Source: Marinibactrum halimedae
GTDB lineage: Bacteria; Pseudomonadota; Gammaproteobacteria; Pseudomonadales; Cellvibrionaceae
Length of the DNA: 64,000 nucleotides
Assembly (NCBI RefSeq): GCF_021234875.1
Contig: NZ_JAJQVM010000003.1
Span: 147,541-211,540 of the forward strand
Reading direction: 5' to 3'
The number at the start of each line of letters is the position of its first letter. Position 1 is the first letter of the stretch. Position numbers and translations under genes: made by a program. The notes under the pieces were generated by a model. The model was given only the letters and a program-made list of their open reading frames with translations. It made no database searches and was not told the DNA's origin. Positions 43,877 through 52,665 of the stretch are shown piece after piece.

Positions 43877-45745
43877 ATGAAAACTATTACTCGCTTATTT
43901 AATCAAGTCGACCAGTGTGAAGAAAACACAAATCCATCAGTGTCGCATCTCTCTATTCATTCTTCTTTTTTCTCTTTACAGTATTTTTTTACTCTTATTA
44001 AAATTGCTCTCATCATGTTTGGCCTAGTTGCTTGTGGTGGCGGCGGAGGTGGGGGCAGTGGCGCCTCAACTGGCAGTACTAATGGCAGTGCTAATGGCAG
44101 TGCTAATGGCAGTACTAATGATAGAAGTACTGCTCCCTCGTCTTCCAGTGAAAATACCAATGTCTCTCAAGCCATTTTTACGTCCACTGAGGGAACGATA
44201 ACCGGTAAAGCTACTTATGATTATGTACCGACAAGACGCTTTTTTGGGTTGGATTACAGTGCGATAGAAGCACGCCCCATTCGCTATGCAACGGTACACA
44301 TTGTTGATGAAACCAATACCGTTATTGCTACAGGCATGACGGATGAACAAGGTGATTTTACCTTAGAGGTTGCCGCTGAATCCGACTTGCGTATACAAAT
44401 TCGAGCTGAAATTCTTCACCAAGGTGCCGAGATTAAAGTTCAAGATAACACAGCAAATAATGGATTATTTGTACTGCAGTCGTCTTCTTTTTCTTTCAAT
44501 AGTTCCGGTACAAATAACTCCAGTACAAATAACCCCAGTACAAACAATCCCAGTACAAACAATCCCAGTACAGTCGTGACGAAAAATCTTCATGCGCCCT
44601 CTGGGTGGGCAGAGGGGGGCTATCAATCGACACGCTCTGCGGCGCCTTTTGCGATATTGGATACCGTTTATACGGCAATGGAGAGCAGTGTTTTATCGTT
44701 AGGTATCAGCTCACCACCGGTGATGTTACGTTGGAGCCCAGAAAACCGACCTGCCAGAGGGGCTGTCAGCGACGGTGAAATTGGTTCCAGTCATTATTCT
44801 ACCGGCGAAAATGCCATTTATATCCTCGGCGCAGAAAATCAAGACACCGATGAATATGATCGTCATGTTGTGGTGCATGAGTTTGGGCACTTTCTTGAAA
44901 AAAATATCGGGCGTATGGATTCTATTGGTGGATCACACAGTTTATCCCACCATTTAGACCTTCGTGTTGCTTTTAGTGAAGGGTTAGCAACAGCCTTGGC
45001 AGGCAATTTATTGAACGACCCTCTGTATGTCGACTCAGTAGGGCCGCAACAGGCTCGAGCTTCCAGTTTTGATATTGAATCTGATATTTATGGGGTGGAG
45101 GGTTGGTTTAACGAATCGACCGTTCAACGTTTGCTTTATGATTTAATGGATGCGAATAACGAAGGTGCAGACATTTTTAACTTTGGTATTGAATCCATTA
45201 TTGCGGTGTTGTCCAGCGATGACTACCGTCACCAAGCGTCATTTGCCGGTATTCATAGCTTTTTACACCGGTTTACGGCCACTCAGCCTGATGATGAAAT
45301 TTATTTGGATCAATTTTATGAAGGCTTTGGCATTACGGTTGTTGATGAATGGGGAGCACAGGAAAGCAACAGCGGTAATGCCGAAGATGCGGTGGAAATT
45401 TACACTTTGCTTGAATTGGGCACTCCTCAACAGGTGTGTACCAACAAACGCCAAGGTGAGTTTAATAAATTGGGTAATCGCCGCTTTTTTCGGTTAGACA
45501 CTTTAGGCAGTGGCAATTATCGCATTTCGGTAGTGGGGGATTCTGGCTCAAACCCAGAGTACCGCTTATGGAGGCAGGGTGAGTTAATGATGAGAGCGAA
45601 TCATGCCTCCCATCATCAAGAAGTGTCTACTCACTTTCTGAATGAAGGCACCCATGTGATGGAATTGTATGACTATGGCAATATCGATGGCGAGAGTTCA
45701 GGTGGTGGTGATCATTGTTTTACGGTGGCGTTGAGCCACAGTTGA
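43877..45745 (+). CDS. Lipoprotein with HExxH metallopeptidase motif and Ser/Asn/Thr/Gly linkers
   Basis: This surface or periplasmic protein of about 622 residues has a lipobox F-G-L-V-A-C near residue 54, followed by a Gly-run and a linker of S-T-N-G and S-A-N-G units. A carboxypeptidase-regulatory-like (Ig-like) domain follows (about 90-190, with I-T-G-K-A-T-Y and T-D-E-Q-G-D-F-T-L), then a second S-T-N-N-P linker. The enzyme-like part has H-E-F-G-H at 334-338 and a possible third ligand Glu in F-S-E-G at 368, an arrangement like gluzincins. A C-terminal beta-rich segment could be a pre-peptidase or binding domain. The family is not recognised. ATG at 43877 is chosen for the signal peptide, which is unusually long (about 53 residues), so the start may be wrong. 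Confidence 0.7.
   Translation: MKTITRLFNQVDQCEENTNPSVSHLSIHSSFFSLQYFFTLIKIALIMFGLVACGGGGGGGSGASTGSTNGSANGSANGSTNDRSTAPSSSSENTNVSQAIFTSTEGTITGKATYDYVPTRRFFGLDYSAIEARPIRYATVHIVDETNTVIATGMTDEQGDFTLEVAAESDLRIQIRAEILHQGAEIKVQDNTANNGLFVLQSSSFSFNSSGTNNSSTNNPSTNNPSTNNPSTVVTKNLHAPSGWAEGGYQSTRSAAPFAILDTVYTAMESSVLSLGISSPPVMLRWSPENRPARGAVSDGEIGSSHYSTGENAIYILGAENQDTDEYDRHVVVHEFGHFLEKNIGRMDSIGGSHSLSHHLDLRVAFSEGLATALAGNLLNDPLYVDSVGPQQARASSFDIESDIYGVEGWFNESTVQRLLYDLMDANNEGADIFNFGIESIIAVLSSDDYRHQASFAGIHSFLHRFTATQPDDEIYLDQFYEGFGITVVDEWGAQESNSGNAEDAVEIYTLLELGTPQQVCTNKRQGEFNKLGNRRFFRLDTLGSGNYRISVVGDSGSNPEYRLWRQGELMMRANHASHHQEVSTHFLNEGTHVMELYDYGNIDGESSGGGDHCFTVALSHS
44072..44119. repeat. Four-copy 12-bp repeat in lipoprotein linker
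   Basis: GGCAGTACTAAT or GGCAGTGCTAAT repeats four times in frame, encoding G-S-T/A-N. This is the flexible tether just after the lipidated Cys. Confidence 0.92.
44507..44573. repeat. Four-copy 15-bp repeat in second lipoprotein linker
   Basis: Units such as AGTACAAACAATCCC begin at 44507, 44522, 44537 and 44552, with a short fifth; in frame they give S-T-N-N-P. They separate the Ig-like domain from the HExxH domain. Confidence 0.92.
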
Positions 45746-45943
45746 GAGTGACTTTGTGGTTCAATGTTAAGTTCTATTTTTTATAAATTCTATCTTTTAT
45801 GGATTCTGTCTCTTAAGTTTTATTTTCTAAGCCCGATGGAAGGAGAGGAAGGAGCCTCTCCGCTCCTGTCTCGAATACCTTAACACCCCTCCAAAAAAGC
45901 GGTAGACTGCGCGGCTGATTATGCTTCTAGTACCTGCCCGCCC

Positions 45944-48073
45944 ATGCTAACCAACGACATAAAACAATCGATTCAAAAAGCCTACAGCCAGTTTTTAGAG
46001 AGCCGCGAGCTTAAGCCTCGTTATGGACAAAAACTGATGATTGCAGAAGTGGCTCGAACCCTTGGGGGAATCGAGTTGGATGATGATAATGCCCGTGAGT
46101 CCGGCGGCCATGTTTGCGTTGTGGAAGCGGGCACCGGCACCGGAAAAACCGTTGCGTATTTATTGGCCGCGATACCCATTGCGAAGGCCCTTGGTAAAAA
46201 GCTGGTAATTTCAACGGCGACGGTAGCGTTGCAAGAACAGATCGTAGTGAAAGATTTGCCTGAGATTAAGCAGCACTCGGGCCTCTCTTTTACCTATAAC
46301 CTCGCAAAAGGACGAGGACGTTATCTGTGTTTGAGCAAATTGGATCGTCTAATGCAGGAGCAAGACTTGGTGGCCGATCCCACTCGTGCATTGTATGAAG
46401 ATGAAATGCCGAATGTGGATGAACAAGCGTTGAAGTTATACAACTCAATGGTTGAGGCATTGGCCGCCAATGAATGGGATGGCGATAAAGACAATTGGAA
46501 GGATGAACTCTACGATCGAGATTGGTCGCGGGTGACGACAGATCATCGGCAATGTACCGGGCGTCGTTGCAGTAATGTCACGAATTGCAGTTTTTTGAAA
46601 GCTCGAGATACCCTTGGCAGTGTGGATGTCATCGTGACCAATCATGATTTGGTACTGGCTGATTTGGCTTTGGGGGGAGGCGCTATCTTACCGGCCCCTT
46701 CCGATGCGATTTATGTTTTCGACGAAGGTCACCATCTTCCCGACAAGGCCATCAACCATTTTGCCTGTCATGGTCGTGTAATTTCGACAACTCGTTGGTT
46801 AGATCAATGTATAAAATCCATTGGCCAAATGCTGGGGCAGATTAGCGGCGCCGGTAGAATTGATCGTTTTGCCGAACAATTGCCGGGTGAATTAGGCGCC
46901 ACTAAACGAAATATGGAGTTATTGTGGCCTCAGCTACAGGGCTTGGCGGGAGATTTGGCGGAAAGCGAAGAACACAGCCCAAAATATCGATTCGAGAATG
47001 GCGTCGTGCCCGATAACCTCCGTGTTTTGGCCGGAGAACTGGCGCAAGGCTTTCAAAAGCTGAATGACCTGTTCCGTAAAATGGTCGGTGAGTTGGAAGA
47101 CGCCATGGAAGATTGTCATTGTGATGTACCCAAAGTCGATATGGAAAACTGGTACCCGGTATTAGGGAACTGGCAAGCCCGGGCGGAGGCCAGTATTGAT
47201 TTATGGTCTAGCTACGCTAACGCAGACGACGCTTCCCATATTCCTAAAGCGCGCTGGCTGACCTTGTTTGATACAGGTGCTTATGTGGATATCGAAGTCT
47301 GCTCTAGCCCCATTCTTGCGGCGCACACCTTGCGCCACCATTTGTGGAATGAGTGCTGCGGTGCAGTGGTGACCTCTGCAACGCTTGCGGCATTAGGCCG
47401 GTTTGATCGCTATAAAATGCGTTCGGGTGTGCCGGATGAAACACTCTTTCAAGTTGTTCCCAGCCCCTTTGATTTTTCTCGTGCCACGTTGGAAATTCCC
47501 AAAGACGCACCGGATGCAGGCTCTGCCTTAGAGCATACGCGCGGACTGATTAATGAGGTGCCGAAGTTATTGAGCAACGAAGGGGGAACACTGGTGTTGT
47601 TTTCATCTCGACGTCAAATGATGGAGGTGTATGAGGGCTTGCCCCGCTCATGGCAATTGAAGATTCTGTTACAAGGTGATCGTTCGAAACAAGAAACCAT
47701 TCGTTTGCATAAAGAGCGTATTGAGGATGGTAAATCCAATGTTCTGTTTGGTTTGGCCAGCTTTGCAGAAGGGCTAGACCTTCCTGGAAAATACTGTGTG
47801 CATGTTATTATTGCAAAAGTGCCGTTTGCAGTTCCAGATGACCCCGTTGATGCCGCGTTAGCCGAGTGGATTGAGTCACGAGGCGGAAATTCGTTTATGG
47901 AAATCACAGTTCCGGATGCGGCGATTAAGATGGTTCAGGCTTGTGGACGATTATTGCGAAAAGAATCGGATGAGGGAAAAATTACTATTATGGATAAGCG
48001 CTTACTGACACGTCGTTATGGAAAAGTCATATTAAATTCTTTGCCTCCGTTTAAGCAGTTATTAGGGAAATAA
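45944..48073 (+). CDS. dinG: DinG-type iron-sulfur ATP-dependent DNA helicase
   Basis: This 709-residue superfamily 2 helicase has Walker A E-A-G-T-G-T-G-K-T (about 61-69), motif Ia S-T-A-T-V-A-L-Q-E-Q, the DEAH-type box D-E-G-H-H near residue 257, and the late motifs L-F-G-L-A-S-F-A-E-G-L-D-L and Q-A-C-G-R-L-L-R. Four cysteines for the 4Fe-4S cluster are visible: one in R-Y-L-C-L-S near residue 128, then the group C-T-G-R-R-C-S-N-V-T-N-C (about 203-214). DinG unwinds 5'-3', including R-loops and forks. ATG at 45944 is the only sensible start. It is monocistronic. Confidence 0.95.
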   Translation: MLTNDIKQSIQKAYSQFLESRELKPRYGQKLMIAEVARTLGGIELDDDNARESGGHVCVVEAGTGTGKTVAYLLAAIPIAKALGKKLVISTATVALQEQIVVKDLPEIKQHSGLSFTYNLAKGRGRYLCLSKLDRLMQEQDLVADPTRALYEDEMPNVDEQALKLYNSMVEALAANEWDGDKDNWKDELYDRDWSRVTTDHRQCTGRRCSNVTNCSFLKARDTLGSVDVIVTNHDLVLADLALGGGAILPAPSDAIYVFDEGHHLPDKAINHFACHGRVISTTRWLDQCIKSIGQMLGQISGAGRIDRFAEQLPGELGATKRNMELLWPQLQGLAGDLAESEEHSPKYRFENGVVPDNLRVLAGELAQGFQKLNDLFRKMVGELEDAMEDCHCDVPKVDMENWYPVLGNWQARAEASIDLWSSYANADDASHIPKARWLTLFDTGAYVDIEVCSSPILAAHTLRHHLWNECCGAVVTSATLAALGRFDRYKMRSGVPDETLFQVVPSPFDFSRATLEIPKDAPDAGSALEHTRGLINEVPKLLSNEGGTLVLFSSRRQMMEVYEGLPRSWQLKILLQGDRSKQETIRLHKERIEDGKSNVLFGLASFAEGLDLPGKYCVHVIIAKVPFAVPDDPVDAALAEWIESRGGNSFMEITVPDAAIKMVQACGRLLRKESDEGKITIMDKRLLTRRYGKVILNSLPPFKQLLGK

Positions 48074-48315
48074 TGTTTTAGCCAAAATAGCGCTCGTTTT
48101 TATTGGTTAAACAACCAAGAGCCTTATTCATGGCAATTCTAATAACAATTCAGTCATTGGGACGTATGGATAAATTGCGTACAATCAGAAGTTAGTATTT
48201 TCATAAAGCTATTTCAGTAAACTCGCTAAATATCAGTTTCTTAAAATAATTGTATGGCACTGTGAATAAGTAACAGTGAATAAACAGAGCCGCTAAATAA
48301 ATTGGGAGCATCCTT

Positions 48316-49122
48316 ATGGCCATTGGTTTGGACAGTGCCACCAGTAACTTATCGCCATTGCAACAAGCTCAGCAAAATCTTGATACCACGCTTGAGCGGA
48401 TCAGCACCGGGTTACGAATCAACAGTGCCAGCGATGATGCAGCGGGCTTACAAATTGCTAATCGACTCACCTCCTCCATTAATGGTGACACTCAAGCCAT
48501 TCGAAATGCCAATGATGCCATCTCCCTTACTCAAACCGCCGACGCGGCGTTAGCTTCCATCAGTGATGGCTTGGATCAGGTGGAAAATCTGGCTCTGCAA
48601 TCTGGTAATGGTATTTTAAGCGCAGCGGATCGTGATGCCTTGGGACAGGAGCTCAACCAGGTGACGGATGAAATCACACGAGTGGCTGAGACAACTGAAT
48701 TTAATGGGCGCTCAATCTTTAATGGTGATGATCTCAATTTTGGTTTAGGGGAAAACGGCAGTTTGAACGTGAGTGCCCAAGATGTTTCCAGCTCGTTAGA
48801 ACAGCTTGGAATTAATGATGTTGATTTGAATTCCCCTGAGAGTAGAGAGCAAGCATTAGAAACGGTGGGGCAAGCACGAGAAAATATTGATGCGTTACGT
48901 GCAGAGCTTGGTGCAACTGCAAATCGAGCAGAATCTGCGGTAGAGCAGTTGGGCGTACAGAGTGAAAATAATGCGGTAGCGCGCTCTCGTATTGAAGATG
49001 CTGATTTTGCCCGCGAAACCGCAAACCAGGCACGAGATAATATTTTGTTGCAGGCCAGTGTAGGTGTACAGGCGCAAGGTAATGTGCAGAGTGAAATTGC
49101 TTTGCAGCTTTTAGGCGGATAA
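48316..49122 (+). CDS. Short flagellin, D0/D1 domains only
   Basis: This 268-residue flagellin holds the N-terminal D0/D1 helix set (L-E-R-I-S-T-G-L-R-I-N-S-A-S-D-D-A-A-G-L-Q-I-A near residue 29) and the C-terminal one (S-R-I-E-D-A-D-F-A-R-E-T-A near residue 220, ending I-A-L-Q-L-L-G-G). Only about 50 residues lie between, so the variable D2/D3 domains are absent. GGGAG precedes ATG 48316. No other flagellar gene is in the window, so it is an orphan copy. A second filament protein, a filament-length control variant or a relic are possible; the reading frame and both polymerisation regions are intact. Confidence 0.92.
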   Translation: MAIGLDSATSNLSPLQQAQQNLDTTLERISTGLRINSASDDAAGLQIANRLTSSINGDTQAIRNANDAISLTQTADAALASISDGLDQVENLALQSGNGILSAADRDALGQELNQVTDEITRVAETTEFNGRSIFNGDDLNFGLGENGSLNVSAQDVSSSLEQLGINDVDLNSPESREQALETVGQARENIDALRAELGATANRAESAVEQLGVQSENNAVARSRIEDADFARETANQARDNILLQASVGVQAQGNVQSEIALQLLGG

Positions 49123-49217
49123 GCCTGCCGATTGAAGTGACTTAAACGTTAGTTGGAATCATCCCTTTTCCTGATACCTCGCCTATCCATTCCCAAAAAA
49201 AGTGTTCAATATCATTG

Positions 49218-49247
49218 AGCGGCCGTTTAAGGTCGCTTTTCTTTTTT
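49218..49247 (+). terminator. Terminator after the flagellin gene
   Basis: AGCGGCC (49218-49224) pairs with GGTCGCT (49231-49237, one G-T pair), followed by TTTCTTTTTT. It lies about 95 bp after the flagellin stop. Confidence 0.88.
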
Positions 49248-49582
49248 GTACATCCCTTCAAAAAGAAATAGGTATCATAAAGACATATATTTTGATTTTT
49301 TATTAATCGTTGTCTTTTCTTTTTTTTGATTTTTTTGATTTGTGACTGTAAGCCAATGATCCGTTTACATTTTTGTGGCGTTTATTAGTAGAAAATCTAT
49401 CTTCTTTTATATGTTTATTATCAGTGTCGTATTGCTTGCGCTATACTGTGCGATAATTGAAATAAGCCAGTTTTTCTTTTGGTAATTTTCAATGTGAATG
49501 ATTCGTATGTCGGCTGTTTTACTGAGGGTCGTTTGAATATGAGTCGTTTGAATATTGAGTGGTGTTAAGAGGTACGTGATCG
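49248..49582. other. AT-rich gap before the Rrf2 gene
   Basis: No gene is seen. The stretch is strongly T-rich near 49290-49345 and ends with a two-copy 15-16-bp repeat (GTCGTTTGAATATGA at 49528 and GTCGTTTGAATATTGA at 49543). Promoter and operator of the Rrf2 regulator are expected here but no clear palindrome was found. Confidence 0.5.
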
Positions 49583-49990
49583 TTGGCAGCTAATCAGAAT
49601 TTTGCTATGGCGCTGCATTTGCTTACATTGTTAGGCTTTAATGACATGCGTTTATCGTCAAGTGTATTGGCACGAAGTCTAAAAACAAACCCTTCGTTAG
49701 TACGTAAATTAATGTCTCAACTGACATTAGCTGGGCTTGTGACTTCCACGGCGGGGAAAGACGGTGGTTTTGAATTGGCACGTAAGCCGAATAAAATTAA
49801 CCTGCTTGATGTGATGCAGGCAGTAGACAGCGGGCCTATTTATGCGTTGCATGATCACAGTCATCATCCTGCATGCCCTGTGAGCCGACAGCTAGATTCC
49901 ATTGTATTGCCTGTTTTTGAAACAGCTCAGACGTCACTGGAAAAATCATTGAAAAAACAAACACTCAAAGATTTATTGGCGTCGGTGTAA
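49583..49990 (+). CDS. Rrf2-family transcriptional regulator
   Basis: This 135-residue winged-helix regulator has F-A-M-A-L-H-L-L near residue 6, the recognition region L-K-T-N-P-S-L-V-R-K-L-M-S-Q-L near residue 34, the wing K-D-G-G-F-E-L-A-R near residue 61 and L-D-V-M-Q-A-V near residue 77, all typical of Rrf2. Only one Cys (H-P-A-C-P-V near residue 97) is present, so it cannot form the three-Cys iron-sulfur site of IscR or NsrR; it is nearer to the YwnA-like branch. The start is TTG at 49583 with AAGAGG upstream. Target genes are unknown; it faces the end of the psp block. Confidence 0.87.
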   Translation: MAANQNFAMALHLLTLLGFNDMRLSSSVLARSLKTNPSLVRKLMSQLTLAGLVTSTAGKDGGFELARKPNKINLLDVMQAVDSGPIYALHDHSHHPACPVSRQLDSIVLPVFETAQTSLEKSLKKQTLKDLLASV

Positions 49991-50031
49991 TCTGACTACC
50001 TTGTCGTTTTGCGGTGATTTTAAATAAACAA

Positions 50032-50319
50032 TTAAAATGCTCGAATGCTGAACCCTTGTAGCGATAAGGTTATATTGGGGTAACTGTCTCTTGGGGGTGA
50101 TAATTGACGAACAGGCTTATCTTTTTTTACTGCCTCTCGTGTTGGTTTAGGTGGCTGATTCACTGAGCTATGATTAGTACTTGTGTGAAGACGGCTCTGT
50201 GTAAAATGTCCACTGTCTCGGGAATACATTCCGCTCATTACCGCAGTTAAAGTGCTTGTAATAATTGCCGTCAGCATTAGGCCAATCATGGTTGTGGTGA
50301 TACGTTGTGATTTTGACAT
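50032..50319 (-). CDS. Small single-pass membrane protein at the end of the psp block
   Basis: This 95-residue protein has one hydrophobic segment at about 8-30 (M-I-G-L-M-L-T-A-I-I and following), then a Ser/Thr/Pro-rich and basic outer part. AGGGAGG stands nine bases before ATG 50319, a strong ribosome site that supports a real gene. No family is recognised. It follows the TM2 protein gene in the same direction after a GC hairpin, so it is probably the last member of the psp operon or has its own start. Confidence 0.65.
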   Translation of the reverse strand: MSKSQRITTTMIGLMLTAIITSTLTAVMSGMYSRDSGHFTQSRLHTSTNHSSVNQPPKPTREAVKKDKPVRQLSPPRDSYPNITLSLQGFSIRAF

Positions 50320-50345
50320 ATCCAAAACCTCCCTAATTAGGTAAA

Positions 50346-50365
50346 GGGGGGCTTCCCCCTTTTTT
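50346..50365. terminator. GC hairpin inside the psp block
   Basis: GGGGG (50346-50350) and CCCCC (50355-50359) with a four-base loop are followed by six T on the plus strand. No plus-strand gene ends nearby. On the minus-strand transcript the hairpin lies just ahead of the small membrane protein gene and is followed by TTTACC, so it could partly terminate or stabilise the psp mRNA. Confidence 0.5.
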
Positions 50366-50425
50366 GTTGATGTGTATTATTGTGGTTTAGCCAATTGTCT
50401 TATTATTTGGTACACAAAACCTGAT

Positions 50426-50917
50426 TTATCGGCGGTAATGATTATCTTCATAATTCAAATCATCAATTTGATCGTTCAGCGTCCATAGGTCGTACAAATA
50501 CCCAATTCCGAACAGACCAAAGGTGAATAGGTAAAGAATGCCTGTTAACCATTTGCCCATGTACATACGATGGATCCCAAAGACACCTAGAAATACAAGC
50601 AGGATCCATGTCAACGAATAATTAATGTTTCCCGGTTCGTAGCGGCGGTCCGCTTGTCGATCCATGCTGGGTATTAAAAATAAATCGATAATCCAGCCAA
50701 TACCTAGTAAACCCAAGGTGAAGAACCAAAGAGTCCCAGTGACGGGTTTGCCAAAGTAAAAGCGGTGACAGCCCATAAATCCGAACAGCCAGGCGACGTA
50801 CCCTACAACGACAGAGTGTGTATTATGAGACCTCTGCTCTCGCCTTTGGTATGTTGGTGTTGCGTAACGACTTTCGATAGATGGATCCTGATAATTGCCG
50901 TAGGTATCCTTATGCAT
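50426..50917 (-). CDS. Membrane protein with two tandem TM2 domains
   Basis: This 163-residue protein contains the TM2 unit twice: about 36-85 (V-A-W-L-F-G-F-M-G-C-H-R-F-Y-F-G-K, then L-G-L-L-G-I-G-W-I-I-D-L-F) and about 100-150 (L-V-F-L-G-V-F-G-I-H-R-M-Y-M-G-K, then G-L-F-G-I-G-Y-L-Y-D-L-W). Each has the paired helices with the G-x-H-R-x-Y/F turn and the closing I/L-D-L/W. Single TM2 proteins are common; a duplicated one gives four membrane segments. GGGAG precedes ATG 50917. It lies 95 bp after pspC in the same direction and so is a likely addition to the envelope-stress operon. Confidence 0.85.
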   Translation of the reverse strand: MHKDTYGNYQDPSIESRYATPTYQRREQRSHNTHSVVVGYVAWLFGFMGCHRFYFGKPVTGTLWFFTLGLLGIGWIIDLFLIPSMDRQADRRYEPGNINYSLTWILLVFLGVFGIHRMYMGKWLTGILYLFTFGLFGIGYLYDLWTLNDQIDDLNYEDNHYRR

Positions 50918-51012
50918 GTGGTTAACTCCCTAAGTTAAAAAATTTTAATAAAAAAATTTAAGTATTATTCCTGTTTATAGAAATTGTTGATTCCCAAGTT
51001 ACGCTAAGTTTT

Positions 51013-51501
51013 TTACAATTTCGAAAATTCTTTGTTTAGTTGATATTGGCGCGATGTCACATAGGTTTCGATGTCCGCCAAGCGGTCTTGAGCGTTTTGC
51101 ATACGCTCTTGCAATGTTTTCAAACGATTTCCCGTGCTCTCGCTGTAACGAAACATTCTTCTTGGTCGATAACTTCGGTACTCTTCATCGTATTCCATTG
51201 AGCATTCCTTATCGCCTTTATAACGTGGGGCGATTGCGAACCATGCTCCGATGTAGGCAAAAAAGATCAGTGGGCCAATAAATAACACCCCGGCAATAGT
51301 GGCAATTCGAACAACCCAATGAGCAATATCCAGATTTTCTGCAATGCCTGCGCACACTCCGGCAATTTTAGAGTTTTCTGTATTTCGGTAGAGATTCATG
51401 TCCCAACCATTACGTTTCTTCTCCGCAAAGGTTTTGTAATGGTGCATGGAGCGATGACTCATTGAGTGGCGATAATAGGCCTTTTTGGTTCTCCGTCTCA
51501 T
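51013..51501 (-). CDS. pspC: PspC-domain membrane protein
   Basis: This 162-residue protein has the PspC domain at about 37-95: L-Y-R-N-T-E-N-S-K-I-A-G-V-C-A-G-I-A-E-N-L, then the membrane segment I-A-T-I-A-G-V-L-F-I-G-P-L-I-F-F-A-Y-I-G. A C-terminal coiled coil (L-K-T-L-Q-E-R-M-Q-N-A-Q-D-R-L) follows, as in E. coli PspC. The basic N-terminal tail of about 35 residues is longer than usual. ATG at 51501 with CGGAGAA upstream is preferred; GTG 51528 would overlap pspB by four bases. PspC and PspB sense envelope stress and draw PspA away from PspF. Confidence 0.93.
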   Translation of the reverse strand: MRRRTKKAYYRHSMSHRSMHHYKTFAEKKRNGWDMNLYRNTENSKIAGVCAGIAENLDIAHWVVRIATIAGVLFIGPLIFFAYIGAWFAIAPRYKGDKECSMEYDEEYRSYRPRRMFRYSESTGNRLKTLQERMQNAQDRLADIETYVTSRQYQLNKEFSKL

Positions 51502-51524
51502 ATATTTTCTCCGTAGTATTGGTT

Positions 51525-51839
51525 TCACACATGTCGTGATGACTGATGTTGTGCATGGCTAGTGCGACGATAGCCATGAGTATTTTTTTCTGGCCGCTGA
51601 GTATGGGGGGTATTGTGTTTTTCTCTCCATTCAGGGTGGTCGTGATCTAAAATCGACTCCAGTGTTTCAATGCGGTCAACCATTTGATCAAAACTTGCGA
51701 GAATATCTTCCAACTGTTCTAATTCCTCTTTATTTAAGTGCCTTGAAGATGTCCGTAAACTTCGGTAATGCATCGTTATCCACAGCGGGGCGACGATTAC
51801 GATAAATAAAATCGTTGGTACAAATAGAAATTCGAGCAT
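51525..51839 (-). CDS. pspB: PspB-like stress-operon membrane protein
   Basis: This 104-residue protein has an N-terminal membrane helix (about 4-22) and then a leucine-patterned coiled coil (L-N-K-E-E-L-E-Q-L-E-D-I-L near residue 35, I-E-T-L-E-S-I-L), the plan of PspB. After the family core of about 75 residues, a His-rich polar tail is added. It lies between pspA and pspC in the standard order. The similarity is in layout and context more than in long identities. Confidence 0.88.
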   Translation of the reverse strand: MLEFLFVPTILFIVIVAPLWITMHYRSLRTSSRHLNKEELEQLEDILASFDQMVDRIETLESILDHDHPEWREKHNTPHTQRPEKNTHGYRRTSHAQHQSSRHV

Positions 51840-51913
51840 TGTCGTTAGCCTTTAAGGTTTTGCAGAATATGGCAGCTACCATGCTGCCAGTGCATTGATG
51901 GACTGCCAACCTT

Positions 51914-52591
51914 TTATGATTGTTTTTCCGCATTCATTTCGGCTTTTAAGCGGTTGAGTTCGGCATTGATGTTTTCATCTTCTTTTAATGCGGCGATTTC
52001 ATCGGCAAGCTGTGTTTTATTGTCTCGTCCCATATCCATGGCTTCTATTTGTCCTTCAATGTTATCCATGCGTCGTTCGAAGCGCTCAAATTTTGTGAAG
52101 GCTTCATTCAAAGTATCGCGATTGACTTGATGTTTCACTTTCATGCGTGACTCAATGGTTTGGCTACGCATGATGATGGCCTTTTGCTTGGCTTTGGCAT
52201 CGGTCAGTTTTTGTTGCAGCTGATCGACTTCATCGTGTAAGTGGGCAATGTGCTCATCAAGAGCGGACAGCTCTTTTTCAACCGCCATCACCTCTTCACC
52301 AATGGCGTTCTTTTCCATAATGGCGGCCTTGGCCAAGTCTTCTCGGTTTTTGCTGAGAGCGAGTTTGGCTTTTTCTTCCCAGCCTGCCATTTCTTCTTGT
52401 AAGCGCTCTATACGGCGTGTGGCTGTTTTGCGATCGGCCAATACGCGAGCTGAGGTACTTCTGACTTCTACAAGTGTGTCTTCCATTTCTTGAATAATAA
52501 GACGAATCATCTTTTCCGGGTCCTCAGCGCGATCAAGCAGCGAGTTGAGGTTGGAATTGATGATGTCGGTCATGCGAGAAAATATACCCAT
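51914..52591 (-). CDS. pspA: Phage shock protein A
   Basis: This 225-residue peripheral membrane protein, helical throughout, has the usual length. The family start M-G-I-F-S-R-M-T-D-I-I-N-S-N-L-N, then L-L-D-R-A-E-D-P-E-K-M-I-R and A-D-R-K-T are clear. PspA binds and inhibits PspF and, when freed, forms assemblies on damaged inner membrane. ATG 52591 with AAGGAA upstream is the start; the open frame extends 57 bases further without need. It is first gene of the operon behind a sigma-54 promoter. Confidence 0.96.
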   Translation of the reverse strand: MGIFSRMTDIINSNLNSLLDRAEDPEKMIRLIIQEMEDTLVEVRSTSARVLADRKTATRRIERLQEEMAGWEEKAKLALSKNREDLAKAAIMEKNAIGEEVMAVEKELSALDEHIAHLHDEVDQLQQKLTDAKAKQKAIIMRSQTIESRMKVKHQVNRDTLNEAFTKFERFERRMDNIEGQIEAMDMGRDNKTQLADEIAALKEDENINAELNRLKAEMNAEKQS

Positions 52592-52665
52592 TGCATCGTT
52601 CCTTTTTGGTCTGTGTTTCACCGTTTGTTGCCGTGAAGATATTTTCACGACACTATTCCTATCAA

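Noticed and set aside
44072-44573. Repeat arrays as a CRISPR locus
   Set aside because: The units are contiguous, short and in frame, with no spacers and no cas genes.
48203-48260. Flagellar promoters before the flagellin gene
   Set aside because: TAAAGCTA at 48204 lacks a good GCCGATAA partner, and TGGCAC at 48255 lacks the -12 half of a sigma-54 promoter.
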